Shown here: in pieces, positions 8,784 through 16,819 of the stretch | Position numbering within the stretch: position 1 is the stretch's first letter | How the letters are laid out: every line of letters starts with the position of its first letter | Assembly (NCBI GenBank): GCA_963790505.1 | Contig: CAWBOT010000004.1 | Location: forward strand, 310,001 to 374,000 | Length of the DNA stretch: 64,000 nucleotides | From: Acidisarcina sp963790505 | Lineage (GTDB): Bacteria; Acidobacteriota; Terriglobia; Terriglobales; Acidobacteriaceae | Reading direction: 5' to 3' | Made by a program: the position numbers and the translations under genes | The notes under the pieces: generated by a model | What the model was told of the DNA's origin: nothing | The model's input: only the letters and a program-made list of their open reading frames with translations | Database searches by the model: none

Positions 8784-9704
8784 CTAAGTCCCGGCGATGC
8801 CCTTGTTCTGCAGGACCATGACGACCACGCGGCGGTTCTCCGCCTGCCCTTCCGAGGTTGAGTCCGGCGCCACCTGATCGGCGGTCCCCATCGCGCCCGG
8901 AGCAAGCATGTTGGTCAACGGCACGTTTGCCGCCTGGATCAGGAACTGAGTGACGGCATTGGCGCGCTCCACACTGAGCTTCTGGTTCAGCGCCGCAGAC
9001 CCTACGGCCGAGGCATAGCCTTTTACCTGGATCACATATCCGGTAATAGTCACCGCCTTCTCTGCAAGCTTCATCAACGGTGCATCGTACTGCGGATCAA
9101 CCGTGATTTTGCCATTGGCAAAGTACACCGTAACTTCATCCATGATGTTGTATTCGCCAAGCTCGCCAAAACGCTTATTGGCAGCGGCGATAGCGGCTTT
9201 GTTCGCGGCGATCTTCGCATCTGCCGCGTTAAGTTGCGCCTGCTGCTGGGCCAGCGCCGCCTGTTGTGCCGCCAGTTCCTGCTCGCTCTGCTGGATCTGC
9301 TGCTCGTGCGCCTGTTGCGCTTCGACCGTCGGCTGCAAACCGGCCTGCGCGTCCATGGCCGCCTTGAGATCGTTGCCCTTGAACTTCACCGTCTCCGCCA
9401 CTAACTGGCCCTGGGCATTCGTCGCCCCCGTCACCTGCACGGGAAGGCCCGGAATCAGAGAGGTCATCGCCATCTGCTTTGAGCGCGCCTTAAAGACCCC
9501 CTGCACCTCCTCGACCTGGGTGTCAGGCGTGAGCAGCACGACCAGTTTCGGCGTGTCAACGGTCTGAATCGTCATGGTGGCGCCGCTTCGGCCATTAATG
9601 ACTCCCGATACCGCCTGGCCTTGTGCGGCTGCGGAGCCGACGGATATTAGGACGATCGCCGCCAGCCCGGCGGATATATATCGAAGCTGCAGGTGACTCT
9701 TCAT
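8784..9704 (-). CDS. OmpA-family peptidoglycan-binding protein with N-terminal beta domain and coiled coil
   Basis: Starting at the ATG at 9704, which has GAGGAAG just upstream, the protein is 306 residues; an ATG at 9761 is less likely because it would precede the signal peptide. A signal peptide (LAAIVLISVGSAAAQGQA) is followed by a small beta-rich domain with DUF5666-like character (about 25-115: TIQTVDTPKLVVLLTPDT, VQVTGATNAQGQLVAETV). An Ala/Gln-rich coiled coil comes next (about 125-175), then a C-terminal OmpA domain (about 185-300) with VKGYASAVGSAALNQKLSVERA and ENRRVVVMV. OmpA domains bind peptidoglycan, so it probably tethers the outer membrane to the wall. The N-terminal domain's role is unknown. 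Confidence 0.85.
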   Translation of the reverse strand: MKSHLQLRYISAGLAAIVLISVGSAAAQGQAVSGVINGRSGATMTIQTVDTPKLVVLLTPDTQVEEVQGVFKARSKQMAMTSLIPGLPVQVTGATNAQGQLVAETVKFKGNDLKAAMDAQAGLQPTVEAQQAHEQQIQQSEQELAAQQAALAQQQAQLNAADAKIAANKAAIAAANKRFGELGEYNIMDEVTVYFANGKITVDPQYDAPLMKLAEKAVTITGYVIQVKGYASAVGSAALNQKLSVERANAVTQFLIQAANVPLTNMLAPGAMGTADQVAPDSTSEGQAENRRVVVMVLQNKGIAGT

Positions 9705-10072
9705 ACTCTTCCTCAATTCTCTTATGGCACTCACTTCCAGTGATCGGCGCCGACCCGCCACATTTTATTCGCCAGAGGCGCTTTCTGGTTCGCATAAGTA
9801 TGGTTGGCCATTCCGCGGAGTCGCGATACTGGCAAAACTACTAGTAGCGCAAGAAACCTTTCGCAGGTGGCCCTCTCTCGCCTCGCTCAAATATGAAATA
9901 AAATATGCCTCTCGCAAGAACTGCAGCCTTTACCCCATGTAGCGCACTTTTTTTTGTCTGAAACCAGTAGTTTTGATAGGTCGACTTTATCTTCAGGCAG
10001 GCGTAAAGTGGGCGACAACGCCATCAGCCGTTTACTTTCGGGCGATGCCCCGGGGCGATAAGGAGAAAGAGA
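9705..10072. promoter_or_regulatory. divergent intergenic region, probably two promoters
   Basis: This 368-base stretch separates the divergent OmpA-like gene and the small exported-protein gene at 10073. It is AT-rich around 9887-9910 and has an uninterrupted T8 at 9948-9955. I see no convincing sigma-70 boxes, riboswitch or gene. The 10073 start is preceded by a good ribosome site (AAGGAG). Confidence 0.4.
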
Positions 10073-10672
10073 ATGATTGACCGTTCCAGGATTTCCAGGT
10101 TCGCCCTCAGTAGCCTGTTGTTGCTGGCGCTGTTGACGATGGCAACCCTTCCGGGGTTTGCCGCAAAGTATGAAACAATTGATGCCCAGGCCTTCGGGAC
10201 CGGCACGCAGATGGGCCAGAACATCGGTGTCACGCTCATCATCTATCAGTTTTCGACCGCGGCAGACCGCCAGTTACTGGTCGACGCCTTCACCAAAGGA
10301 CAAAACCAGGGACTGGTCAACGCGCTCTCCAAGATGCCTGCGGTGGGCCGCGTCTCTATTACCGGTACCCTCGGTTACGATTGCAGCTTTATCCGTCTGA
10401 TTGAGACTCCAACCGGGAGAAAGATTCGCTTCGTGACGAACCGGCAGATCCGGTTTGGCGAGGCGTGGGCGGATTCACAAACGATGAATTTTAACCTGAC
10501 TGCGGGTGAGATCGATCTCAACGATCAGGACAAGAGCAAGAGCACAGGCCAGTTGTTTCCGGCAGCTCAACTCACGCTCGATAAAGAGGGGCAGCTGAGT
10601 TTGCAACTCAATCAGAACGCCTGGAGGCTCTCCGGCATCATCGATTGGAAGGGCACGGAAGGCGAAAACTAG
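10073..10672 (+). CDS. exported protein of unknown function
   Basis: The 199-residue product begins with a clear signal peptide (ALSSLLLLALLTMATLPGFAAK) after a strong ribosome site. The mature part is about 165 residues, has only one Cys, and reads as a mostly beta protein. Residues about 42-95 (GVTLIIYQFSTAADRQ, VDAFTKGQNQGLVNALSKM) suggest a conserved helical segment that I cannot assign to a family. The C-terminal third is rich in short polar strands (LSLQLNQNAWRLSGIIDW). The next gene on the same strand is also exported, 97 bases on. I do not recognise the function; proteins of this type are common in acidobacterial genomes. Confidence 0.7.
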   Translation: MIDRSRISRFALSSLLLLALLTMATLPGFAAKYETIDAQAFGTGTQMGQNIGVTLIIYQFSTAADRQLLVDAFTKGQNQGLVNALSKMPAVGRVSITGTLGYDCSFIRLIETPTGRKIRFVTNRQIRFGEAWADSQTMNFNLTAGEIDLNDQDKSKSTGQLFPAAQLTLDKEGQLSLQLNQNAWRLSGIIDWKGTEGEN

Positions 10673-10769
10673 AACGGCGGCATCGACTCCGTTTGTTCCA
10701 GGAGTTTAGTCGTCGTGCGCCAAGAGCTGCACAATTTCTCTTAGTTCAAGATCGTGAGGTAAGGCTAAA

Positions 10770-11264
10770 ATGACGAATCATCGATACTTCTCAATTGGTC
10801 GGGCGGCTCTGGCGCTATCTTTGGCACTTGCAGTCAGCTCCGCCGGGGCCCAGTCGAAGAAATCTAAATACACCTGCGACGAGCCCGATCCACAATCCCT
10901 TTGTACCGCGGGTAACACCTGCGGATCTCCCACAACACCCTGCCAGGTGGATGTGAAGCGGACCAATTACGCTGCCTCCGCTACCCCGCAGATACCCGGC
11001 GCCAAGGGCAATCAGCTCTTCTGCGTTCGGCCCGGCACGACCGTGAATTGGATGAGCACCTCCAGGAATACGGGCTTCGTGGTTGACGTCAGCGATGCGT
11101 CCCCGTTCGACCCAGGCGGCGCCATCATTGGCGGAAGCAGTAAGGACGTTTCTGTCGTAGCGAAGACGAGCGGCTGCTACAAGTACTCGGTCGGTGCCTG
11201 CGTTTCTGGCGCCCTTAACGGCATGTGCGCGAATGCCAGCGCGGAAGTGATCATTACCAAGTAA
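10770..11264 (+). CDS. small Cys-containing exported protein, cupredoxin-like shape
   Basis: The 164-residue product has a signal peptide (AALALSLALAVSSAGAQ) and eight cysteines, paired in sequence as TCDEPDPQSLC, TCGSPTTPC, FC, GCYKYSVGAC and MC. The central part (QLFCVRPGTTVNWMSTS, then NTGFVVDVSD, then SGCYKYSVGACVSG) reads like the beta sandwich of small extracellular copper-fold proteins, but I see no complete set of copper ligands. The fold is therefore only a suggestion and the function is unknown. GAGGTAAGG precedes the start. It probably follows the gene at 10073, though the 97-base gap could hold its own promoter. Confidence 0.65.
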   Translation: MTNHRYFSIGRAALALSLALAVSSAGAQSKKSKYTCDEPDPQSLCTAGNTCGSPTTPCQVDVKRTNYAASATPQIPGAKGNQLFCVRPGTTVNWMSTSRNTGFVVDVSDASPFDPGGAIIGGSSKDVSVVAKTSGCYKYSVGACVSGALNGMCANASAEVIITK

Positions 11265-11284
11265 GTCGGATCAAGATGACCAAA

Positions 11285-11324
11285 AAGAATGGCCATGCGG
11301 CGAAGGTGCCACATGGCCGTTCTT
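11285..11324. terminator. strong bidirectional terminator
   Basis: AAGAATGGCCATG (11285-11297) pairs with CATGGCCGTTCTT (11312-11324), 13 base pairs with one G-U. It lies between convergent genes. On the minus strand the stem is followed by a run of T (complement of 11282-11286), so it is best suited to ending the minus-strand gene at 11338. Confidence 0.8.
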
Positions 11325-11337
11325 GCCTCAGCCGTAA

Positions 11338-12057
11338 TTACATCTGCGGCTGATAGTTCGAGTTCTGGATCGCCACCGTCATCTGCTTGCTGACTCCATT
11401 GATCTGGGTCGTGGCCACATGGTTGATGCCGTTCGGCAGTTTGGCGAACTGGACAGCCATGGTGACGACGTCGCTAGGATCGTTGAGATAGCTGGAGACA
11501 TTAAGCGCCTCGACCGCCTTGGCCTGGGGATTGAAGACCAGCGTCATCGTATCTCCGGGCTTGATGTAGTTCTTGATCACCAGGCTCATCGTGCCGGCGG
11601 CGCCGCCCATTTGCAATGAAATATTGCCCTTCTGGTAGGCCTGCTGCAATAACTGCGCGTCCGGGTGATATTGCTTCGCGAGCGCCGCGACCTGCTGTCC
11701 GTACTGCTGGAATTCGTCGGTCTTCTTGGCAACGATACGCTGCTTCAGGCGTCCGCCGGTCGGCGCCGGCGCTGCGGAGGCGCTGATCTCGGTCTTCTGC
11801 TGTTGGCCGTCAGGACCAGTGCTTACCTGGTACACGGCGGTCTTCTTGACCTCGCCTTTCAGACTGATCGTCTGCTGCTCTTGCCACGTGTAATGGGCGA
11901 GCGCGGCTTTGTTGGCATCCGAAGCCGCCTTGACTTGCTCCAGCTTCTGAAGCATGTCGGCGTTCTGGGCAAATGCCTGGAATGAGGATGCAGCCGTCAT
12001 GGCGCAACCAGCGATCGCGATCGCGAACACAGAAACCCTTGTAGATCGAAAATGCAT
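11338..12057 (-). CDS. exported protein of unknown function
   Basis: The 239-residue product has a signal peptide (FAIAIAGCAMTAASSFQAFAQ), a charged helical stretch (about 35-65, LEQVKAASDANKAALAHY) and then a beta-rich C-terminal half. WQEQQTISLKGEVKKT and LVFNPQAKAVEALNVSSYL are the most distinctive segments. The layout, a helix then beta strands addressing a modelled 'value', is loosely like LolA/outer-membrane lipoprotein-sorting domains, and the separate exported protein at 61030 has the same flavour, but I cannot claim homology. It is monocistronic, with a strong terminator behind it. Such genes recur in acidobacterial genomes. Confidence 0.7.
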   Translation of the reverse strand: MHFRSTRVSVFAIAIAGCAMTAASSFQAFAQNADMLQKLEQVKAASDANKAALAHYTWQEQQTISLKGEVKKTAVYQVSTGPDGQQQKTEISASAAPAPTGGRLKQRIVAKKTDEFQQYGQQVAALAKQYHPDAQLLQQAYQKGNISLQMGGAAGTMSLVIKNYIKPGDTMTLVFNPQAKAVEALNVSSYLNDPSDVVTMAVQFAKLPNGINHVATTQINGVSKQMTVAIQNSNYQPQM

Positions 12058-12350
12058 AAACAGTCCTCAGCTTTCAGTTACATTGAAAATGGACGATGGC
12101 GGGGATAGATCGGTCCTGCCACGATACGAACCTTCCGCAGCAGTTATGCTTGCTGGAGGCAGATAGGTGCTGGTCTTAGGTAATTTGAATCAGACTGACA
12201 CTAGCATAGCCATGTCCTGAATGTCTTCATAAACCCTCGCTTGATGCGAAGATTTCGCTGCCCGACACTGCAATCGAGGCGAAGTAACGAGTGCGGCATG
12301 ACTTCGACAAGACACACGACACTCCGGGCCACCCGGCGTACAATCTGTCT

Positions 12351-13610
12351 ATGAAGGTGACCGTAGGCGTCTCTGGTGGGATCGCGGCTTATAAGGCTGC
12401 GGAACTCGTCCGCGCACTTCAAAGGCAGGCCCTCGACGTCCACGTTGTCATGACTGAAGCGGCGAAGCAGTTCATCCAGCCGCTCACTTTCGCCTCGCTT
12501 ACCGGGCACGAAGTCATTACCGGCATGTGGGCCCAATCAGGCGCTTCTGAAGAAACCTCAGCTTCCTCCATTCAGCACATCGACGCGGCACAGACTACCG
12601 ACTTGCTGATTGTCGCTCCGGCTACCGCCAATATCCTGGCCAGGTTCGCACACGGCATCGCCGACGACTTCCTCACTACCCTCTATCTGGCCACCAAGGC
12701 CCCCGTGATCGTAGCGCCGGCGATGAATGTCAACATGTGGGAGCATCCCGCGACTCAGGCAAATCTCCAGACCCTCGATCATCGCGGAGTGCGGATTGTC
12801 TCTCCCGGCAACGGCTACCTCGCCTGCGGAATGATCGGCAGCGGCCGGCTCGCAGAGAACGAAGAGATCGTTCGCGCCGCTCTCGAACTGCTTAACCACG
12901 CCAACGATCTTGCCGGTGAAGTCGTGCTGGTTACTGCCGGTGGCACCCGCGAAGCCGTCGATCCCGTTCGTTTCCTCGGCAATCGCTCCAGCGGCAAGAT
13001 GGGCTATGCTATCGCCGATGCCGCGCAGCGGCGTGGGGCGCGCGTCATCCTGGTCACCGCTCCGACCGCTCTGCACGCTCCGCCGAATTGCGAAGTCGTC
13101 AACGTGGTGACGACCGGCGAGATGCGCACCGCGGTATTAGGGCGCTTGGCGGAAACAACCATGGTCATCAAGGCCGCGGCCGTCGCCGATTACCGGCCGA
13201 TTTCGATGGCCGATCAAAAGCTCAAGCGCTCCGGCCCACTCACGCTTGAGCTTGAGCCCACGCAAGACATCCTGGCCGAGGTAGCGAAGCGCAGGAACCC
13301 GGGAACGCTGGTCATCGGCTTCGCCGCTGAAACCGAGAATCATATGGTTCACGGCCGCGACAAGTTGCTGCGCAAAGGCGCGGACGCCATCGTGCTGAAC
13401 GACGTGTCGCGTGAAGGCATCGGCTTCGATTCGGATCGTAATGCAGCCACCTTCCTCACCGCGCAAACCGCCATCGAGTTTCCAGAAATGTCCAAGCGCG
13501 ATCTCGCCGACCGTATCCTCGATGAGGCGGTCACCCTGCGACGCCCGCAGTCGGTCATGGACGAGACGACTCCGAGCCAGCTGGCCTCCCAAGCATCCGG
13601 AAAGCGCTAG
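12351..13610 (+). CDS. coaBC: bifunctional phosphopantothenoylcysteine decarboxylase / phosphopantothenate-cysteine ligase
   Basis: The 419-residue enzyme joins cysteine to 4'-phosphopantothenate (CoaB) and decarboxylates the product (CoaC), two steps of coenzyme A synthesis in the cytoplasm. The CoaC half opens with the flavin-binding GVSGGIAAYKAAELVR and has catalytic His76, the PAMNVNMW motif (123-130) and catalytic Cys159 in GYLACGMIGSGRL. The CoaB half (about 185-400) starts with VLVTAGGTREAVDPVRFLGN and includes KAAAVADYRP and FAAETEN. I chose the ATG at 12351 because the upstream in-frame ATG at 12291 would add 20 residues before the normal N-terminus. The udg gene starts 3 bases after its stop, so they are probably co-translated. 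Confidence 0.96.
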   Translation: MKVTVGVSGGIAAYKAAELVRALQRQALDVHVVMTEAAKQFIQPLTFASLTGHEVITGMWAQSGASEETSASSIQHIDAAQTTDLLIVAPATANILARFAHGIADDFLTTLYLATKAPVIVAPAMNVNMWEHPATQANLQTLDHRGVRIVSPGNGYLACGMIGSGRLAENEEIVRAALELLNHANDLAGEVVLVTAGGTREAVDPVRFLGNRSSGKMGYAIADAAQRRGARVILVTAPTALHAPPNCEVVNVVTTGEMRTAVLGRLAETTMVIKAAAVADYRPISMADQKLKRSGPLTLELEPTQDILAEVAKRRNPGTLVIGFAAETENHMVHGRDKLLRKGADAIVLNDVSREGIGFDSDRNAATFLTAQTAIEFPEMSKRDLADRILDEAVTLRRPQSVMDETTPSQLASQASGKR

Positions 13611-13613
13611 TCG

Positions 13614-14453
13614 GTGGCGATCGATCCCGAACTGCACCAAGCCATCGCCGGCCGAGTCCGCTATTACCGCGATCTCGGCATCTTCGATTTTTATCGTCGC
13701 GGCGAGCCGCCGACGGAATCTGCTAGAACATGGCCGGCCGCCGCCGAGGCTCCACTAAATGTGACCGACATGGTTACAGATAGCCCTTCGCCCGGTTTGC
13801 TGGAGAACCTTCCCAAAATGCCTAGAGCTACGGCCCAGATCCCCACCATCACGCAGTCACTTGCCATTGCTCCCGCCGATCGCGCCGATGCGCTTCGGGC
13901 AATTCGCGAGGAAATCGGCGACTGCCAGCGTTGTCAGCTTGCACCGACCCGCAACAAGATTGTCTTCGGCGACGGCGATCCAAATGCCCGTCTCATGTTC
14001 GTCGGGGAAGGTCCTGGGGCCGATGAAGACGCGCAAGGGCTGCCCTTTGTCGGGCGAGGTGGCCAGCTGCTCAACAACATGATTGTCGCGATGGGCCTCA
14101 CCCGCGAAGAGGTCTACATCGCAAACATCGTGAAATGCCGGCCCCCGAAGAACCGCGTTCCCGAGCCGATCGAAGCCAATACCTGCAGGCCATTTCTCTT
14201 TCAGCAGATCGAGGTGATCCGCCCGCAGCTCATCGTCGCGCTGGGAGCGACTGCGGCAACCTACTTGCTCGGCGCAAAAGCCTCACTCGCCAGCCTCCGC
14301 GGCCGGCTGCACCACGCTTTGAATACGAAGCTGATCGTTACCTATCATCCGGCCTTCCTCTTGCGCGACCCCACGCAGAAGAAGGAAGCCTGGAAAGACC
14401 TTCAGATGGCGATGGCAGAACTCGGCCTCAAGCCAAAACGCCCTGCCGAATAG
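13614..14453 (+). CDS. family 4 uracil-DNA glycosylase (Fe-S)
   Basis: The 279-residue protein removes uracil from DNA in base-excision repair. Four cysteines (104, 107, 175, 191) are spaced as in family 4/5 enzymes that carry a 4Fe-4S cluster. The active-site motif GEGPGADED (131-139) has the family 4 form, and YHPAFLLR (244-251) supplies the second motif. About 90 N-terminal residues precede the core and look low in complexity; the conserved part starts near 93. The start is a GTG at 13614, three bases after the coaBC stop, and nothing better lies downstream with a ribosome site, although a shorter form starting within the first 80 residues is possible. Confidence 0.93.
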   Translation: MAIDPELHQAIAGRVRYYRDLGIFDFYRRGEPPTESARTWPAAAEAPLNVTDMVTDSPSPGLLENLPKMPRATAQIPTITQSLAIAPADRADALRAIREEIGDCQRCQLAPTRNKIVFGDGDPNARLMFVGEGPGADEDAQGLPFVGRGGQLLNNMIVAMGLTREEVYIANIVKCRPPKNRVPEPIEANTCRPFLFQQIEVIRPQLIVALGATAATYLLGAKASLASLRGRLHHALNTKLIVTYHPAFLLRDPTQKKEAWKDLQMAMAELGLKPKRPAE

Positions 14454-14493
14454 CACCCTAACTCAGAGCGCGCCATTCAAGACCGTTCTATTA

Positions 14494-14529
14494 GCTTGAG
14501 TGGGCCGGGATCATGCGGCCCACTCAAGC
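14494..14529. terminator. 14-bp perfect hairpin between convergent genes
   Basis: GCTTGAGTGGGCCG (14494-14507) pairs without mismatch with CGGCCCACTCAAGC (14516-14529) around an 8-base loop. It separates the plus-strand udg gene and the minus-strand S53 peptidase gene, so it probably ends both. No T tract is present. Confidence 0.7.
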
Positions 14530-14544
14530 CGTTTGCTGCGCCTA

Positions 14545-16512
14545 TTACGGATACAACGGCTTAAGCGCCTTTGCGAAATTCGCAACGTTAAGCGTGCCCA
14601 ATCCTACTGCGGGATTGTAGCCGTCGCTGCCGTAATAGAACTGATTGTTGCCATAAGGAATTGCGTTGATAGGCGCGTCCGGCTTTGCATAGGCCTGCCC
14701 GCTGGCCGCGAGGGAGTAAAGAGCGTAGTTCAGTAATCCGAGAGGCTTGCCGCCCAGGTCCCCGCTGATCAGCGCCGCGACCGCCGCCAATTGCGGCGCA
14801 ACGAAGCTGGTCCCTCCATAGTAAGAATAGATTCCGGGCCCGTTGACATCCGAGGTGTAATAAATCACGTATCCCGTGTCGGGGTCGGCATTCATAGAAA
14901 TGTCGGGGAGATTGCGGCCTGCATAGTTCGGCGGAAGCGTATACACAAGATTACCGTCGGCGATGAAAAACTGGTTAGGCTGGCTCAGCTGAACTCCGGG
15001 CAGGGAGAGCTGGTATGAGGGAACCGGGAAGGAGATACTGACGCCTCCGCCTCCGCCGGCCGGGAAAATCCCACAGGAGATAGGATCTAATCCGAGAGCG
15101 TCGCAAAGGCCGTTGAGATAGTCCCACGACCAGGCCCGCTCGTTTGTGATGGTCACAGGGTAGATTTCCGTGCACGCCTGATTGAGGCAATACTCCTGCA
15201 GTCCCGCCAGCGTGGTGCCACCTGCGGCGGTAATTGCGGGGTCGCTGGCAGGGTAATCCACGCTCAGCGTAGCATTGCATGCCGGCAGGGGGCATACGTT
15301 CGCGTTATTCACATCGTAAGCGCCATCATCACCGGCCGATGTAAAGATCGTTTGCCCCTGAATCGCCGCCTGCACTAGCAATTGATGGAGTGCGGCTTGG
15401 AACGCAACCGTCTGGCCCCCGATCGGATCGGTTACCGGATTATTTTCCAAATTGTAAAACCACTCCCAGTCGCCCCAGCTAGTCGAGAGAAACTGCGCGA
15501 TGTTGGACTGAATGGCTGCGGCAAAAGCATCGACAAAACCCTGGCCCGTGTTGGGAGCCTCGTAGACGATAATCTTGGCGTTCGGAGCGATCCCGCCCGA
15601 CTGTTCAACATCGAGGGTCGTCTCAATTGAGCCGGACGCGTCGCTGACTGGGCCAGAACCTCCGTCTATCTGGACTCTCGTAATACGGTTCGGTTTGACG
15701 GTGAGCCCGATAGCGCTCCAATACGCATAGGCGTCGCTTTGGTGAAAGTTTGCCAGGGTCAGGATGCCGATCGTGCGCCCGCCCCCAATGGAGCTTTGGT
15801 AAAGCGGCCGTACGTTGTAATACTTGGTAAAGTCGGTCACCGTCCACAGCCCCGGCGTATTGCCCGTTCCGGTGTTCGATTTTGCCTTCGGCAGTGCATG
15901 CGGCGATGCGATGTTCATAGGGTGGAACTGGGGACGGGTGTCGAGGCCCATCACGCCTGCGACCATCGAGGAAATTTCGGCGGGAGCGGTGGGGTGGCTC
16001 AGGGGCGCAAAATAGGTATACCCCGGGGCCTTACCTTGCGCGGCAACTTCATAAGCGTGCAGGCTTACAGAGAACGCCCGCTCGATGTCGGCTGACCGAC
16101 CCGTCACCGCAAGTACCGATGTCCCGTTCCTCTGGGCTGAGAGGCCGTATTTGGCCAGCGTCGCCACTACCTTCGCGACATCGGCATCCGTGGGTGCAAA
16201 GCGCGTCGTGAATTCGTCGACAGTCAAGAATTTGTGATATTGCGGGTCCCCCGGCGTGTTAATGGACTTGAGAAGGCCCTCGGCTTCGTCCATCTTGGGC
16301 AGTTTGAGCGCAACCGTGAACGAAATCGGCGTGGTCTCCGGCCTGCCCGACAATGCTCCCAGGTCGGTCGGCTTCGGCGTAGTCTTGGTCGGGTAAGGGA
16401 CTGCGGCACGCTCCGGGAGCGCGGCGGCGGTGGTCTGTGCCCGGAGGGTTAGTGTTGAGCAAAGAGCAATGGCTATCATGCAAAATGCCAGCAAGCGAAG
16501 ACACTTGATCAT
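14545..16512 (-). CDS. S53 family peptidase (pro-kumamolisin / sedolisin type), exported
   Basis: The 655-residue protein has a signal peptide (FCMIAIALCSTLTLRAQ), an N-terminal activation domain (about 55-200) and a catalytic domain (about 215-655). The Glu-Asp-Ser triad is visible: Glu297 and Asp301 in SIETTLDVE and Ser569 in YGGTSFVAPQ. The oxyanion region TSAGDDGAYD and the C-terminal calcium-site region (GYNPAVGLGTLNV) are present. Sedolisins are serine-carboxyl peptidases that act in acidic surroundings after removing the prodomain, fitting a soil acidobacterium. No further domain follows the catalytic one. It is monocistronic, and its promoter lies in the 300-base region before priA. 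Confidence 0.94.
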   Translation of the reverse strand: MIKCLRLLAFCMIAIALCSTLTLRAQTTAAALPERAAVPYPTKTTPKPTDLGALSGRPETTPISFTVALKLPKMDEAEGLLKSINTPGDPQYHKFLTVDEFTTRFAPTDADVAKVVATLAKYGLSAQRNGTSVLAVTGRSADIERAFSVSLHAYEVAAQGKAPGYTYFAPLSHPTAPAEISSMVAGVMGLDTRPQFHPMNIASPHALPKAKSNTGTGNTPGLWTVTDFTKYYNVRPLYQSSIGGGRTIGILTLANFHQSDAYAYWSAIGLTVKPNRITRVQIDGGSGPVSDASGSIETTLDVEQSGGIAPNAKIIVYEAPNTGQGFVDAFAAAIQSNIAQFLSTSWGDWEWFYNLENNPVTDPIGGQTVAFQAALHQLLVQAAIQGQTIFTSAGDDGAYDVNNANVCPLPACNATLSVDYPASDPAITAAGGTTLAGLQEYCLNQACTEIYPVTITNERAWSWDYLNGLCDALGLDPISCGIFPAGGGGGVSISFPVPSYQLSLPGVQLSQPNQFFIADGNLVYTLPPNYAGRNLPDISMNADPDTGYVIYYTSDVNGPGIYSYYGGTSFVAPQLAAVAALISGDLGGKPLGLLNYALYSLAASGQAYAKPDAPINAIPYGNNQFYYGSDGYNPAVGLGTLNVANFAKALKPLYP

Positions 16513-16819
16513 AGTTCTTCTCCAAATTTGGTTTTGATGTAAACGCGATTTCGAACCGGACTGAGCTCACGCGGCGGAGGTTGCCCACAGACAGGAGGTC
16601 GCCCAACAGTAACGTAAGTTGATTGGGATTTCAATCAAAGAGCTTGCGATTGAAGTCTGAATGAAAGGCGGAGTGCGACGCACATCAACCAGCGGGCGCG
16701 CCAGACCCGTTGTCTTCTCCTCTCTCTCCGACTCTCAAAGATCTCCCTTCACCGCCTGCGATTGATGCACTCACGCGCAGTCAACACTCACGGCGTCGTA
16801 TCCTTGCAATATCCCCGCG
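16513..16819. promoter_or_regulatory. divergent intergenic region between S53 peptidase and priA
   Basis: About 307 bases separate the two divergent starts. I see no gene or convincing promoter box. The segment at about 16620-16650 has a partial inverted repeat (TTGATTGGGATTTCAATCAA), which could be an operator or nothing. Confidence 0.35.

Noticed and set aside
33..9955. ATGTAGCGC preceded by CCC, near 38 and 9938, as a shared regulatory motif
   Set aside because: A 9-mer shared twice in 64 kb is close to chance, and the two contexts differ.
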